Of a DNA stretch of 64,000 nucleotides, positions 40,999 through 63,106 are shown piece after piece. Made by a program: the position numbers and the translations under genes. Position 1 is the first letter of the stretch, and each line of letters opens with the position of its first letter. Source of the stretch: Neocallimastix lanati (nom. inval.). Taxonomy: Eukaryota > Neocallimastigomycota > Neocallimastigomycetes > Neocallimastigales > Neocallimastigaceae. The notes under the pieces are model-generated. The model was given only the letters and a program-made list of their open reading frames with translations. It was not told the DNA's origin and searched no databases. The stretch covers positions 222,501 through 286,500 of the forward strand of contig JACVTC010000019.1 of NCBI GenBank assembly GCA_016946835.1, in the 5' to 3' direction.

Positions 40999-41591
40999 CA
41001 CAGTTTATTTTTGATATATATATATTTTTTCGTTTTTAATTTATAGTTTATTTTTTGAAATAATATTTAAATATAAATCAATTTATTTATTATTACAATT
41101 AAAAGCTCCATAAATATTTTGGTGTGAAATAAGGTTAATAAATTTAATTTTATAAAATTTAATGTATTATTATAAAATAAATGAAAGTCATATTTTCTTA
41201 ATATTATAATACTATTAATTTAATTTAATATAATATATAATAAATAAAAATTTGCATAAATAATATTGGTTATATATTTTAATATAATTTATATTATAAA
41301 TTTCGTAGTTCTTTTTTAATAGTAATAATTAAAAGATAAAGAATTGAAATTTATTTTTTATATTATTTTGGTTTATTTTTTTTTTATTTAATGATTCCTT
41401 GTTTATAATAAAATAAAATAAAATAAAATAAAATAAAATAAAATAAAATAAATAATTAATAAAGTTTGCTGTTCAAATAATAAATTTAAAATAAAATAAT
41501 AAAGTTTTAAAATAATAAAATTAAAAAAAGAATTAATAATAATATAAATAAATAAAATTGAAAAGAAAATTGAAAGATACATGTATTTAAC
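40337..41591. other. AT-rich gap between regulator and Vps10 genes
   Basis: Low-complexity DNA with A and T runs and a TAAAA pentamer array at about 41409-41450. Nothing else was seen. Confidence 0.7.
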
Positions 41592-49040
<7,449 letters not shown>

Positions 49041-49163
49041 AAAAAATAATAATGATACAAATAAAAATAAAAATGATAATGAAGTAAATTGAAAATTATA
49101 ATAAAATGAAATAATAATAGTTAAAAAAAAAAAAAAAAAAAATTAAAGTGAAAATAAAAATAA

Positions 49164-49195
<32 letters not shown>

Positions 49196-49303
49196 AATTT
49201 TATCAAAATAATAATAAATCATTTTATAAAGTTTGTTTTTATTTAATATATTATATAGCACTTATATTTTTTTATTTGTATTTCCCACTAATTTTTATTT
49301 ATA

Positions 49304-49357
<54 letters not shown>

Positions 49358-50525
49358 AAAATAACTAAATAATATAAAATAAATAAATAAATAATAAAAA
49401 AAAAATTTTTTTTTTTATTATTTTATAATTATATAGTATTAATTTTTATTATTATATAATATAAAATTTTATAGATATACTATATCTTTCTATATTTTCC
49501 TTCATTTAATTTTAATTTCACTTTTATTTTCTCTTTTCATTATCATCATCATCATTTTTTTTTTTTTTTTATTATTTTATTTTATGTTAAAATAATATAT
49601 TTATTAAAATGAACCATATTCTTTTCTAAAATTTTATTGTTAAAATAATAGTACCTCTTCAGAAAGTTAGTGTTAAGTAACAGTATAATTGGAAAATACT
49701 ATTCATGAGAAAATAGATGATAAAATTATTGAAGGTTTATGATCCATATTAAATAGATTATTGATAAAATAAATTTATTTACAAAGATTTATAGGTTTAT
49801 AGGGTTTAATTTTTTTTTTTTATTTTGGAAAAATCTTTACTGTTTTAAAATTTCAAATTATATTGAGTAATAATAATTACAAAAGAAGTATTATTTTTAC
49901 AATTCGCCTACATCAAAAACCAAAATTATCAAAATTAAAACGAATGTTAACTTTACTAACTTATTTTTATCTAAAGGAATAAAATAATTTTATTTGTTGG
50001 GGGAATATAACTTTTATTTTTTAATAAAAATGGTTTATTAAACATCTACTTTTGAGATTTCATAATTTATATGATTTTATAGAATTAATTAAATTATCAT
50101 TAAGATATACTACTATTTAAAATTATAAAATTATAAAATTATAAAATTATAAAATTTTATTAAAATTTTATAAAAATTTAAAAAATTATAAAATTAGTAT
50201 TTTTTTTTTTTTTTTTTTTTTTTTAATAGATAAGAATTGACACATGAATGATAATTAATATATTTCAATTAATTAATTGCTTAAAAACATAATCAATTAT
50301 TAAATTTAAATAATTAAATAAATGGATAAAATTTTCAATAAAACAAAGAAGAGTTGCACAAAATAATTTATATAGAATTAATTCATTATTTTCTATTTTT
50401 TTTTTTTTTTTAAAAAAAAAAGTTCAGTTATTTGAGAATTTTGTTTTTGAAAGAATCAAAAATTTTTTTAACAATAACAAATTTAGAAATAAAATAATTA
50501 ACGAACTAACTAACTAACTAATAAC

Positions 50526-50600
<75 letters not shown>

Positions 50601-51320
50601 ATATATAAATAAATATATAAATAAATATATAAATAAATATATAAATAAATATATAAATAAATAAATAAATAAATAAACTAAATAAATAAATAATTAATTA
50701 ATTAATTAAAAATAAATTTAAAGTAAATATAAATTTTTAAAGATGTGTATGTATATAAATATTATATTAATATTAAATATTTAAGATGTGGATTTTTATA
50801 TATAATGATATCATTTAAATGATATTATTAATTATTCAAAAGAATCTTTAAGCTTTATTATTATATTTTTTGAGTTTTAGAATTATTTAAAAATGTGACT
50901 GTTTGTAATTATGATTCTAATTTTTAATAGGAGATATGGCAATTAATTAATATAAAAGTTTAAATTCTATTTAATTTTATTATAAATTTATAAATTATAA
51001 ATTACATATTGTATATTAGATTAAAATTTAAATTTTTATATTTATGATTAAAATAAATAAATAAATAATAAATAAATAAATAAATTATAAATAAATAAAT
51101 AATAAATAAATTATAAATAAATAAATAATAAATAAATAATTAAATAATAAATAAATAAATAAATAATAAATTATAAATAATAAATAATAAATAATAAATA
51201 ATAAATAATAAATAATAAATAATAAATAATAAATAATAAATAATAAATAATAAATAAATAATAAATAATAAATAATAAATAAATAATAAATAATAAATAA
51301 TAAATAATAAATAATAAAGT
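49041..51320. other. AT-rich gap downstream of Vps10, with microsatellites
   Basis: Homopolymers, a TAAA array at 50527-50680 containing five TAAATAAATATA variants, and a mixed TAAA/TAATAAA array at 51052-51316. No gene was seen. Confidence 0.75.
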
Positions 51321-51983
51321 TGTCAAGTGTCAAAAATTTAATAATTATTGACATTTTTATAAATATATTTTTATGATAGTTAAATACATTTTATATTAAT
51401 ATATTGTGGCTTGTATATTATTTATATTACAATATGTTTCAATACATTTGAAGCTTATTTTTCATATTCAACATCCCCCCTTAAACCTAGTTATTCTATA
51501 TTGAATAGATTGGTGAATATGCAGGTATAAAGTTATCCTATTTTTCAATATTAACTTGATATTATTAAATTGTTAATTATTTTTATTCTAAATTAACTTT
51601 TAATTTTACAAAAATAAAATAAAACTTACATCATATTAATTCTATAATTCGATTTAAATATTTTAATATTTTACGATCATTTCTAGTAGTTTTATTAGTC
51701 TTCCTTAAATTGATATAATGAGCAACTTTATCATAATTTAAAATTTCAATTTATTTATTTTTTTTTTGGCATACTATTGTTTCTTAATCTTTTTACTAGT
51801 CAGGAATTTAGGGTTCATAATTATGTCAACTTTATTAATATATTTTATAATGAAGAGTTAACTAGCACTTATTCTAAATTAAATGCTATTATATTACTAC
51901 ATTATGGCTTATATATTATTTTTATTACAATATGTTTTAATACATTTCAAGCTTATTTTTCATATATTTCATATATTCTAACA
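51321..51983 (-). mobile_element. Relic of an LTR retrotransposon (collapsed)
   Basis: Two diverged direct repeats, about 51321-51473 and 51779-51983, share blocks such as TACAATATGTTT, AATACATTT and AAGCTTATTTTTCATAT. In the minus sense the left copy starts TGTTGAATATG directly after AAGGGGGGA, the arrangement of a polypurine tract before a 3' LTR. The right copy starts TGTTAGAATAT and would be the 5' LTR. The 305 bp between retain a short frame (VAHYINLRKTNKTTRND) but no recognisable pol domain. It probably belongs to the Ty1/copia or Ty3 class; which one cannot be told. Confidence 0.55.
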
Positions 51984-52852
51984 AATAAATAAATTAATTC
52001 GTTGAAATAGTTAATTATTGAAATATACTAATCATTCTATATTATAATTATATAAAATTAATAAAACTAATTTATTATTAAATATATTTGATATTCAATG
52101 GAATAATTAAAAATTTTTATATTAATTAAACTATTTTCTTAATGGACTAATGTTTGATTACAAAAATAATTAGTGTAACATTTATTATTTTTGAAGAACA
52201 GATGAATTGAATAATGTGCTTTGACTATATTTTATTTAATTTTTTCCAAAATAAAAAATTTTTTGGTAACAATAAAATGTACATTATATTATAATATATT
52301 TTTAATATATTTTTATATTTATTGTGTAACACTTAATAGATATAATACTAATAATTAATATATAATGTTATTTTTATATTATTTTTGAAAGATTGATTTT
52401 TTTTTTTTCTCTTAATTTTTAAAATGTTATTAATAATATATTATTATATTTAATCAATATATAATTAATATTACTATTTATATTTATATTTATTTTCCTT
52501 ATGAAAAAAAAAAAAAAAAATTTAGACTATACAATTTTATTTATTGTATACAATTCAAAAAAATTCTTTTATTGTAAATTTTTAGTATATTCTATAAAAT
52601 AATAAAATAAAGAAAACACATTATAATTTAAATATTAAATTTTTATAATTGTTAGAATTTATGAATAATAAGTATATTATTATATAATTAAATGAATTTG
52701 ATGTATTTAATATTGAATTTATATATTAATTTAGATTTCAATATGTTTAAAATATTTCCTTTTTTTTTCGAATTAAAATAAATAAGTGAATATAAATAAA
52801 TAAATAAATATATACAATTAAATTTAAAATGTTTCTTTTAAACTTCTAAATT

Positions 52853-52892
<40 letters not shown>

Positions 52893-53329
52893 AGAACATA
52901 TATATATATGTATATATTAAATAAATATTTGTTGAGTAAAAAGAAAAAAATTGATATATATATATTTATATATATATATAAAATAAATTTATAAATAATA
53001 AAAGTAATTAAAAAAATTAGAAAAAAGTTGGAATTAATTTTAAACAATTATAATGTAATAATAAAAATCCCTTATTATTTTATTTCAATATTAATCATTG
53101 TTTAAAATTAAAAAAATATATTGAAAGAGCCATAACTTAAAAAATTAATGAATATTATTTATAACTCAAAAGAATATAATTATCGTTATATATATTGAAA
53201 ATTGATGATATTTAATTAAAAATTTAATTATTAAATTTCAAACTTTGACAAGATAATTAAAATCATATAGAATAAGCATATTAAAAAGTTTCCTTTTTTT
53301 TTATAAAAAATAAATTTCTAATAATTAAA
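51984..53329. other. AT-rich gap, no gene seen
   Basis: Low-complexity sequence with a 37-A run near 52855 and ATATAT runs. It presumably includes the promoter of the gene at 53330. Confidence 0.65.
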
Positions 53330-54357
53330 ATGAATACAAGTGTACAAACCAATACAGTTTCCCAACAAAATAGTAAAACTCAAAATAATACATTCAACCA
53401 AAAGTCAAAGCCAACAAATATATATACTGAGAGCAATAATGAAAGTATTTCTCGAAGGTCACAAGAGGCACAGAATAATCAAAATTATTCAATAAATACA
53501 TTACAAAATAATATTAGTAAACAAGATAATGAAAATTCTCCTGTATATCAAGGAAGTACTGGTGGTCAAATTATTAGTAGTGGAAATTCAAGAAGTTCAG
53601 ATGTGACAACTTCTGTAATGGGAAATGATGAATTGTCTAATAAAAGTGTTAACAGGGATCTATTATTAGTTGTATTTTTATCTGCAATAGGTTTATATAT
53701 TATTATTTCACTTATTATTTATGTTTCTTCGTATTTCATTAAAAGTAAAAATGATGATATAATAGAAGATTTTTTAGTAGGAACAGAAAAAGATAAAAAG
53801 AAAAATGAGAATCATTTCTATATGGATCCTCTTATACATAAAAGCCATGCAAAGAAAAAAAATTTGGAGTTAAAAGATGATATTGAATTTAATTCAAGAG
53901 ATGATTATGAAAATATATGGGAAAAAAATGCATCACCAGGTAAATATAAAGATATTAAGATTCATGTTGACAAAAATAATTACCCAATTACTACTCCAAT
54001 ACCTGCTACACCAAAGACTTCAAGTCTATTACAAATCGAATCAGAATTTAATTCACCATTGGTTAATTATAATAGTCAAAAGAATGAAATTAAAGGTAAA
54101 TAAATTATTTTCCATATATAAATATATATAATTTATTACTTTTATTTTAAAAAGATCTTTGATTTTTATAAATAAATAAATAAATAAATAAATAAAACTT
54201 AGAGCTTCAAAGTATATGAATCAATTATATATATTTAAAACTTTAATAATGAATAAGATTCTAATGAAATTATTTTTAAAAACATTCTAATTTACTATAT
54301 ATTTATATCTATATTTAATGTAATATAATTAACTTGTCCTGTTGTATTGGCAAATTT

Positions 54358-54399
<42 letters not shown>

Positions 54400-54877
54400 A
54401 GAATTACCAAAAATAAAATATGAACCTCATTCAACTGGTTCATCTAGAAGTAGTTCGGCTTCAATCAATAGATTAATATCAAAAGAACAAAATAGAACTA
54501 GTAAAGTGCATATTAATGATATTAATGATATACATGAAATTCGTCCACGTACCTATTCAGAAAATAAAACTACTAGAACTTCAAAAAATTATTATCGTCC
54601 TCCAAGAGATACAAGTATTGAAAGATTAAGTTTAAATTCATCACAACAAAATGAATTTCGTAATGGAGATCAAAGAAGGTCAAAAAGTAATGCACCTCTA
54701 GCTATCCCAGTATCTATATTATCAAATCAAAATTTACGTAGTACAAATAAGAAGGAAAGAATAGAAAGTATTGTCTTTGATCGTACATCATCAAATTTTA
54801 GATCTGCTCAATCACCAAGTATTAGAACTCATTTTAAAGAAAATATTAATCTTGAACATATGAAATTTCAAAATTAA
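53330..54877 (+). CDS. Single-pass membrane protein, low complexity
   Basis: Exons 53330-54095 and 54402-54877 (1242 nt, 413 aa). The intron is GT-AG with a T run of about 33 just before the acceptor. Residues 1-109 are Asn/Gln/Ser/Thr-rich, 111-137 are a strong transmembrane helix (LLLVVFLSAIGLYIIISLII), and the remainder is a charged, Lys/Ser-rich tail. There is no N-terminal signal peptide, so the helix probably acts as signal anchor. The layout (Ser/Thr/Asn-rich segment, helix, disordered tail) recalls surface sensor-type proteins, but no domain is recognised and the role is unknown. Confidence 0.75.
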
Positions 54878-55098
54878 ATCAAGATACTAACTCTGGATCA
54901 GTATCCTAAGTATAATAAGTTAAATAGACATAATATAACATAATGACATAGATTAAGAAAAAGCAAATAATAATAAAAAAAAAAAAAAAAAGGTATTAAA
55001 ATTTTTTTCTACATATGAACTAAAATAAAGACTTATAATAATATATATTAATAACACAAAATTATGAAGATGTCATAATAAAAACTTTAATAGGTAAA

Positions 55099-55133
<35 letters not shown>

Positions 55134-55564
55134 CATTAAATCAAATTAAAATACCTTAATTATATTATATATGAATAACATTTATTAACAAAAAATCGTT
55201 GTAACGTTATTATATCTATTATATTGACGATAATTATAATATTATAAATATATAAAATTTATAAAAATAAAATAAAAAATATATATATTCAAAATATATA
55301 TCTATATATATTTAATTATTGGTAATGAAAAAGATTTGAATATAATTATTATCGAATTATATAAACTTTCAATAGATATTTTATAGTTTTTTAAAAACGT
55401 AATCAAAAAAAAAAAAAAAAAAAAAAAAAAAATTAAATTATAGTTTTTTTTATTTATAATTTTTATCACATTTTAAAAGTAATAATTATTTTATATTTTA
55501 TTTATTTTATTTATGACATTATGAAATAATGTATAAAATTTAGATAATATCATTGTTTTTAGTA

Positions 55565-55632
<68 letters not shown>

Positions 55633-55700
55633 GTTCTAAAGAGATATATCACCACAGAATTTTAATATCATTTGAATTTTTTTTTTTTTTTCTTTTTTTC

Positions 55701-55732
<32 letters not shown>

Positions 55733-55828
55733 CAGATAGAAAAATAAAATAAAATAAAATAATAATTATAGGGTGAATTATTTTAAATATTATATACAAT
55801 GAAATAAAATATTTTTTAATAAAATAAA

Positions 55829-55871
<43 letters not shown>

Positions 55872-56714
55872 AAAATAACCAATAAATTGAATTTAAAATA
55901 GTTATAGCAATAAATAATAATAATAAAATCATTAGTTACTTTTTTATTTATTTATTTATTTATTTATTTTTTAAATTCTTCTTTTTATATTTATATAACT
56001 TTATTATTCGTCATGATATAATATCTTTTTTTTTTTTTTTTTTTTTTTTTTTTGTGAGTACTTTTTTTTAATATTTAAATATTTATATTATTATATTCTT
56101 TTTAAATAAATCAGTTGTTCAGTTGTTGTGATATGTTATTTAATAAAAATGTTTATTTATTTATATTATTTATTTATTTATATATCAACATAATTAATCA
56201 TAATTATTATTATTTTTCTTTTCAAATAATCAAAATAATCAAATTTTTAATTTCCTATATAATTTTCCACATTATATTTAATATATTTTAAAATTTTATT
56301 AATTTTTAAAATTTATTACAAGAAAATTAAATTAAAAAACAAAAAATATATATTTTTTTTTTTTAATTTTATTTTTATAACTTGAAATTAACTACAATTG
56401 TAATAAAACAAACAAAATGAAGAAAGTATCTATATAAAAATGTTATTAATGTTAGAAAATATCTATATAAAAATGTTATTAACGCTAGAAAATATCTATA
56501 TAAAAATGTTATTAATAATATTCATATATATATCGTATATATATATATTTTTTTTATTTTTTTTTCAATTTTATTTTTATAACTTGAAATTAACTACAAT
56601 TCTAATAAAACAAACAAAAAGATTAAAATATCTATATGAAAATATCTATATAAAAATGTTATTAATAAGATTCAAATATAAAAAAAAAGCAATATTATTA
56701 TATAAATTATCAAA

Positions 56715-56771
<57 letters not shown>

Positions 56772-56929
56772 GTTATTTAAATATGTTTTAAATATTGCTA
56801 ATTATAAGCATTATATTAATTAATAAAATATAATAATAATAATAATAATTTTTTTTTTTTAAATTATTACAATAGTTGTAAGTGAATATAAATTGGTTTA
56901 TAATAATAATAGAAAAATATTAATATATT
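54878..56929. other. AT-rich gap, no gene seen
   Basis: Long A and T runs, TA repeats and TTA repeats; a tandem duplication near 56.4 kb is listed separately. Confidence 0.7.
56360..56665. repeat. Tandem duplication of about 200 bp with an internal 33-bp repeat
   Basis: The segment TTTATTTTTATAACTTGAAA and onward, through AACTACAATT and AAAACAAACAAAA, occurs at about 56368-56417 and again at about 56568-56619. Within and after the first copy a unit containing ATCTATATAAAAATGTTATT is repeated three times. Confidence 0.8.
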
Positions 56930-57657
56930 TTAACACATATTAGTAATTTTACTTTCTCTACTTTTATTGGGATCTGTACTTTCTTTATTCTTTTGATGAA
57001 CGTAATTAGAATAAGAATTTAAGTAAATATTATTGGTAACTTCTTTATATGCATTGTCAAATAAAACGTAATATTCATCAATTTTTTCTTCAATTGATAA
57101 TTCATGTTCATCCATTAAAGTTTCTAATTTTTCATTAATTGATACAATTATATTATGTTGAATATTAATTTCGTAAATTGCTTTTCTTCCAATAAAATTT
57201 TCAGCAAATGTTTTAGCTTCTTTTTCAATGGTTTCAATAAGATTTTTATTATTATTAGCATGTTTTGATGATTCATTAGTAAGTATAGTTGAACCTTTAA
57301 CTGAGGTATTATCATTTAAATGAGATTTTGAAATGGAGGTCACTTCAGATAATATGGTACCTCTTGACGTATTATAATCTCCGATTTTTGATGTCGCTAT
57401 TGGAGAAGAAGGTACATCTAACATTTCTTGAGATCTTAATGGATCATTTAAAGAATATCTTTCAGTCTTGTTAAATAATCTTTTATATTTCCAGTATTCT
57501 TGATAAAAGAGCTATTTAAATTCATATATAATTTTTATATATATATATATATATTATATCATTTTTAAATTAAATTAAAAATAAATTAAATTATTATAAT
57601 TATTATCATAATATTTATTAAAAAAAATTTATAAATATATATATATATAATATATAT

Positions 57658-57719
<62 letters not shown>

Positions 57720-58398
57720 CTTACAATATTTTCTACACAATTTTCATTTCTACAAAATTCTCCAAATTCTCTAAATTGAATTTTATCTTCTAGGAATTCT
57801 AACATTCCCTTAAATGTTGATTTTAAATTTTTGTTTTGGTGATTTATATGAATGATATCTCTTAACTTCATATTTATTATGATTATATAAATAAATTATT
57901 GTTTTTAAAAATAAAAAATTATGATTTAAAAATTATATTTTAGTATTTATATTTATAAATTAATTAAATAATTAATTATTGATAAAATGATTAATGGAAT
58001 TAATGGATGATAATATTACCATAGATAACGTTAACAAAGTTGTACTTGTAATGATAGATGTGAAAACAAAACTAGTTTATTTATAAAAAATAAGTATAAA
58101 TTAATATCTAGAATATATAATAATAATTTAAAATTTTAAATTAGTATATATTTGTATATTTACAATCCCGGTGGTATATATTGAACTAGTTTAGAACAAG
58201 TAATATTTGGATGGCCTGATTCATAGAAATAAGAAATATAATAAATAATATGAAGTATTGAAAATAAAATAATTGTTTTTTTCATTTTAAATTTATCATC
58301 AAATTTTATTGCTTCTATTAAAGATAATGGTAAAAAAATAAACAAAAAAATGAAAATTAAAGCGATTTGAGGTAAAAATTTTAGTCTGTTAATATATC

Positions 58399-58431
<33 letters not shown>

Positions 58432-59041
58432 TAATTAATTATATATTATGGATTTATATTAATATAACAATTAATATTGTTAGGATTAAAACAATTTCTA
58501 TTTTAAAGGTACAAACCCTGTTCCACAAAAGCCATTACTATAGGTTGATTCATTAAAAAATGACAATAGAATAGAATATATAAAATTAATGATAATATAG
58601 CAAAATAATACTTTTAATGCACCTTTTGAAGATATTTTCGTATAAAAAACTTTGAATAAAAATCTTTTATTTAATATTTTATCTTTATATGAGGCATCAG
58701 CAAACTCAAATAAATTACTGAAATATGCAATTTGTGATTTATAATAATATTTAAAATATTTTATAATAATCAATGCTATAGAAACATAATATAATGGATA
58801 TGCTATATATATATATTTTATTATGATAATGATAAAAAATAAATAACATGGTTTTTGTTAAATATAAATATTTCATATTTACTAATTGTAAATAATTAAT
58901 TTTTATTACCAACTGCTGTTGTAATTTGATGGATAATACATGAATAGTTTTCATAAAAAACCTATTATATTATATATTTTAATATTTTTATATAAATTAT
59001 ACTATGTTATATCTATGTGATATATATATATATATATATAT

Positions 59042-59094
<53 letters not shown>

Positions 59095-59436
59095 GATAGT
59101 AATATAAATAAAGTAAATATTAAACATTACTCCCAAAAAGAAGGAATCACTTATGATTTCTAAACTTCCAACCATTAAACATATATAATATATTCTACAT
59201 TGCCTTTTAAACATATAGTTTTTATAATTGCAAAATAGAAAAATATTAATAATAACTACATAACAAGTAACCACTATTGCGAATATATAGTAAAATAATG
59301 AAGTTTTTGTTATTTCATAGAATTCTTCTTCAGAACTAACAAACTCTTTACATCTATCATAAAAATTGATAGCATTTATACTACTATTATCCCATTTACT
59401 AGGAAATTCTATAATAATATTATTATTATCAGACAT
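56930..59436 (-). CDS. Seven-helix receptor with C-terminal RGS domain
   Basis: Exons on the minus strand: 59436-59131, 58961-58910, 58802-58517, 58385-58164, 58071-58020, 57865-57725 and 57511-56930 (1641 nt, 546 aa). Seven hydrophobic segments: about 46-68, 81-101, TM3 around SCIIHQITTAVAYPLYYVSI, TM4 ALKVLFCYIIINFIYSI, TM5 FLPQIALIFIFLFIFLPL, TM6 TIILFSILHIIYYISYF, TM7 FFVFTSIITSTTLLTLS. From about 307 to 535 lies an RGS fold: FREFGEFCRNENCVENILFY, then after a loop IEKEAKTFAENFIGRKAIYEINIQ and finally VLFDNAYKEVTNNIYLNSY. RGS domains speed GTP hydrolysis on G-alpha, so the protein would couple sensing to switching a G protein off. Architecture is like fungal GprK and plant RGS1. A loop of about 70 Ser/Thr-rich residues splits the RGS domain. 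The donor after exon 3 (GTTTGT) is non-standard, so that junction is the weakest. Confidence 0.8.
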
Positions 59437-59517
59437 AATATACTTTATTATTATAAGAACACCTATATATAATTTTTTATCCTTTTTTTTTTTTTTTTTT
59501 TAATATTTACTTTACGG

Positions 59518-59552
<35 letters not shown>

Positions 59553-60454
59553 TTTTTTTATTTATATATATATACATATATATAATATATGTATATATTC
59601 ATTTATCCCAAAAAAAAAAAAAAAAAAGGTTTTAAAATTAAGATTTAATCATCTACTTTAAATATTTTATATATATAATATATATATTTATATATATATT
59701 TTTAATTTCATTAATTATAATATTTAAATCTTAAATATAAATTATAATATATAAGATCAAAATTTTAGACGATTTTTAATGATATCAGTTAAGATTCTAT
59801 AAATATCAAAATATATAATATACATTTAGAATTTTGAAAAATTAATAATATAATAATATAATTTATTTTAGTATATGGGATAAATATTAAATAATATTAA
59901 CTAAGATTTTTATTCAATATGCTCTCCTTAATTACAAACATTAAAAAATGTGTTTTTTGAAATTTTAATTCTTTTTATTTTTTTATTTATTTTATATATA
60001 TATATTTATATTTACATATATATTTATTTATTATTTTATTATATTTCATATTGTTTTTTCCTATATATATAATTAGTAACAAATAAGATTTATTGATATA
60101 AAAATATATAAAAATAAAATTTCTAAAATTAAATTTTTTATCGAAATTTATGTGTCAACAAATATTTAAATTTTTTAATAAATATAATTAATTTTTTAAA
60201 GAAAAAAAAAAACAAAAAAAAAAAACAAAAAAAAATAAAAAAAACAAAAAAAACAAAAAAAAAAAAAAAAAGAACTAAAACTAAGACTTAAAAAAAAAAA
60301 AAAAATTTTCATCCGTTAAATAATCAAATATTTTATTACTGATTTTTTTTTTTTTTTTTTTTATTAATTATATAAATATATCTTTAATCACAGAATTAAA
60401 AGAATTTTCAAGATTAAATAGTTTATTTAATATATAATATATTTTATAATTTTT

Positions 60455-60680
60455 TTTTTTAATTTCCCGGTGAGTACCTCCCTTATTTTCAGTCCCCTTT
60501 TCCTCAAGGGCATGGGAATATTGAGGTAGTCACAACACTTCCGTTTTGTTTTCACATAGTCATATAATGTCCTTGCTGGGCGATCTTACAGAGTGTTCAG
60601 CATTGGCCCTCCAACATGCATATTATTGCTTAGAATTTTTCTAGTACGCTTTTTCTCGGAGTGCTTCTCCAGAAGATAAT
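60455..60680 (-). mobile_element. Decayed LINE 3' fragment
   Basis: An isolated G/C-richer island after a short T run. In the minus sense it reads RANAEHSVRSPSKD, matching SVNAENAVRQASRA of LINE family B. At the DNA level TGCTGGGCGATCTTACAG parallels TGCTGGCCTGCCTTACTG of family C. Stop codons and shifts break the frame. Flanking sequence to about 61200 is somewhat less AT-rich and holds a hairpin AACCTA...TAGGTT (60743-60765), but is otherwise unrecognised. Confidence 0.5.
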
Positions 60681-62046
60681 ATTAATAATATTTAATCTAT
60701 TTATAAAATCCCTATTAAATATATAAGCCATATTATAAATATAACCTAGCCCAATGAGATAGGTTACTAGCTCCCTTGACAATTAAATAGAAGTCAAAAA
60801 AAGATTGTAATTTAGTAGAAAAGTATCTACAATTACTCTAATAAAAATATATATTTATATGGACACATGATATATAGTATCTTGTCTATATTATTTTGGA
60901 GATTTATAAAAAACATATATATATATATATTATACTACATTTGAACTTTGTAAAAAAGAAGATTACTTAGCATAATATATTTTTCATGATATATAGACAT
61001 ATATAAGAACTTCTGTTTACCATGGGATTTACTTTACTATTATATTTTCATGATACAAGGCAGCTAAGAAGATTTCAGATATTAAATTAAATTAACAAAT
61101 TGACAGAATTAACGAAAAGTTTAATTTAAAGTTTACATTTCTTGTCTCTCCCGTCTCTACAACCATTCATTTTAAATAAGCTCACGTAATAAAATTTTTC
61201 ATAAGAAAGAAAATTTTTTATAATTAATTACTCTCAAACTTTAAAAGTTTAAGTATTATTACAATTATTAATATATATATATATATTGTATTTATTTATA
61301 AATAAAATGAATCTATTTATTGACAAAAATTGAATTAAATCATAAGTGATCATTTATAAAAAAAGTTTAAATTTTTTTTTTTTTTTTTTAATTCTTTATT
61401 ATACATATTTTAATATATTTAATACAGATGATTATAATAATTAAGTTTTTTTTTTTTTTTCTTAATTTGAATTTCTTTGAATTCTTTTTCAGTTGTAGAA
61501 TTATCAAAATTTTTGAACCTTTTTTTTTTTTTTTTTTTTTTATTTATGTATTATTACAAATAAATTTTCTTTAATAAATTTATTTTAATATAAATATTAA
61601 ATTAATGCATTAAATTAATGCATTATACAAAAATATATTTGATACAATTTTTGTAATTAACAAAATATATAATATAATTTTTTTTTTTTTTTTATTATTA
61701 TAAAAAAAAAAAAATCCTATTTTTATTATATACAAATATTTAATATAAAATTTAATATAAAAATCATATATTGATGTATATATTGTTTTTTATTTTTTTA
61801 TTAAAAAAAATAATAATCTACCTAAAAGGTTAAATATATTATGAAAATTTTTTAAAAATAGAAAAGATCTTCTATTATGTGAAATGTATTTTTTGATTTT
61901 ATAAAATTGAAAAAAAAAAAAAAAAAAAAAAAAAAATGAAATATATAATTGTATTATATTAATTATTTATATTTAATTATTTAATTAAATTTGTTAAATA
62001 AAATTGTTTATATAAATAATAAAATATTTATAAATAATAAATAAAA

Positions 62047-62162
<116 letters not shown>

Positions 62163-62494
62163 GGATTTGCCATAAATGTTTTATCATAATATAAATGTGA
62201 AAAAAAAAGTGAAAACTTAATAAAAATGAAAATATAATGAAATTTTTAAAATAATCATGATGATAATGTTTTACGGATAATCATTTCAATTAAAGATACT
62301 TTAGAAAATAATGTAAAGTAAAAATATTTCAAATAAAATTATTCTTTTTCCTTAAAGAATAAGAAAAAAAAATTTTTTTTTTTCAGAACAACACAATCAA
62401 AAGAATTAATAATTTCTAAATGAATAATGACTTTGGAATCGTTTTAAATAAATTATTAATAATTTTTTTTCTACTATAAATAATAAAAATATAC

Positions 62495-62660
62495 TGAATT
62501 AGTGAATAAAATACTGAATTTAGGAATGAGAAACTTTAAATATTATTAATGTTATTCTTTTATCTACTATAAATATCAACAATAAATAATATGAATATAC
62601 TGAATTTAGGAATGAATAACTTTAAATATTATAATATTATTATTTTATCTATTAATATCC
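62495..62660. repeat. Direct repeat of about 95 bp
   Basis: A segment containing ATACTGAATTTAGGAATGA, AACTTTAAATATTAT and TTTTATCTACTATAAAT occurs at about 62510-62600 and again at about 62596-62660, with small differences. A further pair of roughly 47 bp (GACACAA, CATATAAAATCCAGATAT) lies at 62741-62769 and 62790-62817. Confidence 0.75.
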
Positions 62661-62864
62661 ATTGTAAATATCTACTATAATTAAAATATAATAATAATAA
62701 TAAAATAAAAAAATATAAAATAAGAAAAAAAAAATTAAAAAGACACAACTCATATAAAATCCAGATATAATAATAAAAAAAAATTAAATAGACACAAATC
62801 ATATAAAATCCAGATATGATAAAAAAAAAATTTTTTTTTTTATATATTTTTCTATTTAATTTTT

Positions 62865-62926
<62 letters not shown>

Positions 62927-62997
62927 GATTATCAATAATAAAAATTGTTGTATGATACATTAAAACTTTATTTTTATTTAAAAAATATATAACAACC

Positions 62998-63046
<49 letters not shown>

Positions 63047-63106
63047 TTATATATTCAAACTTATTAGCAGCTTCTTATTTTTTTTTTTTTTTTAATTTTT
63101 TTTTAT

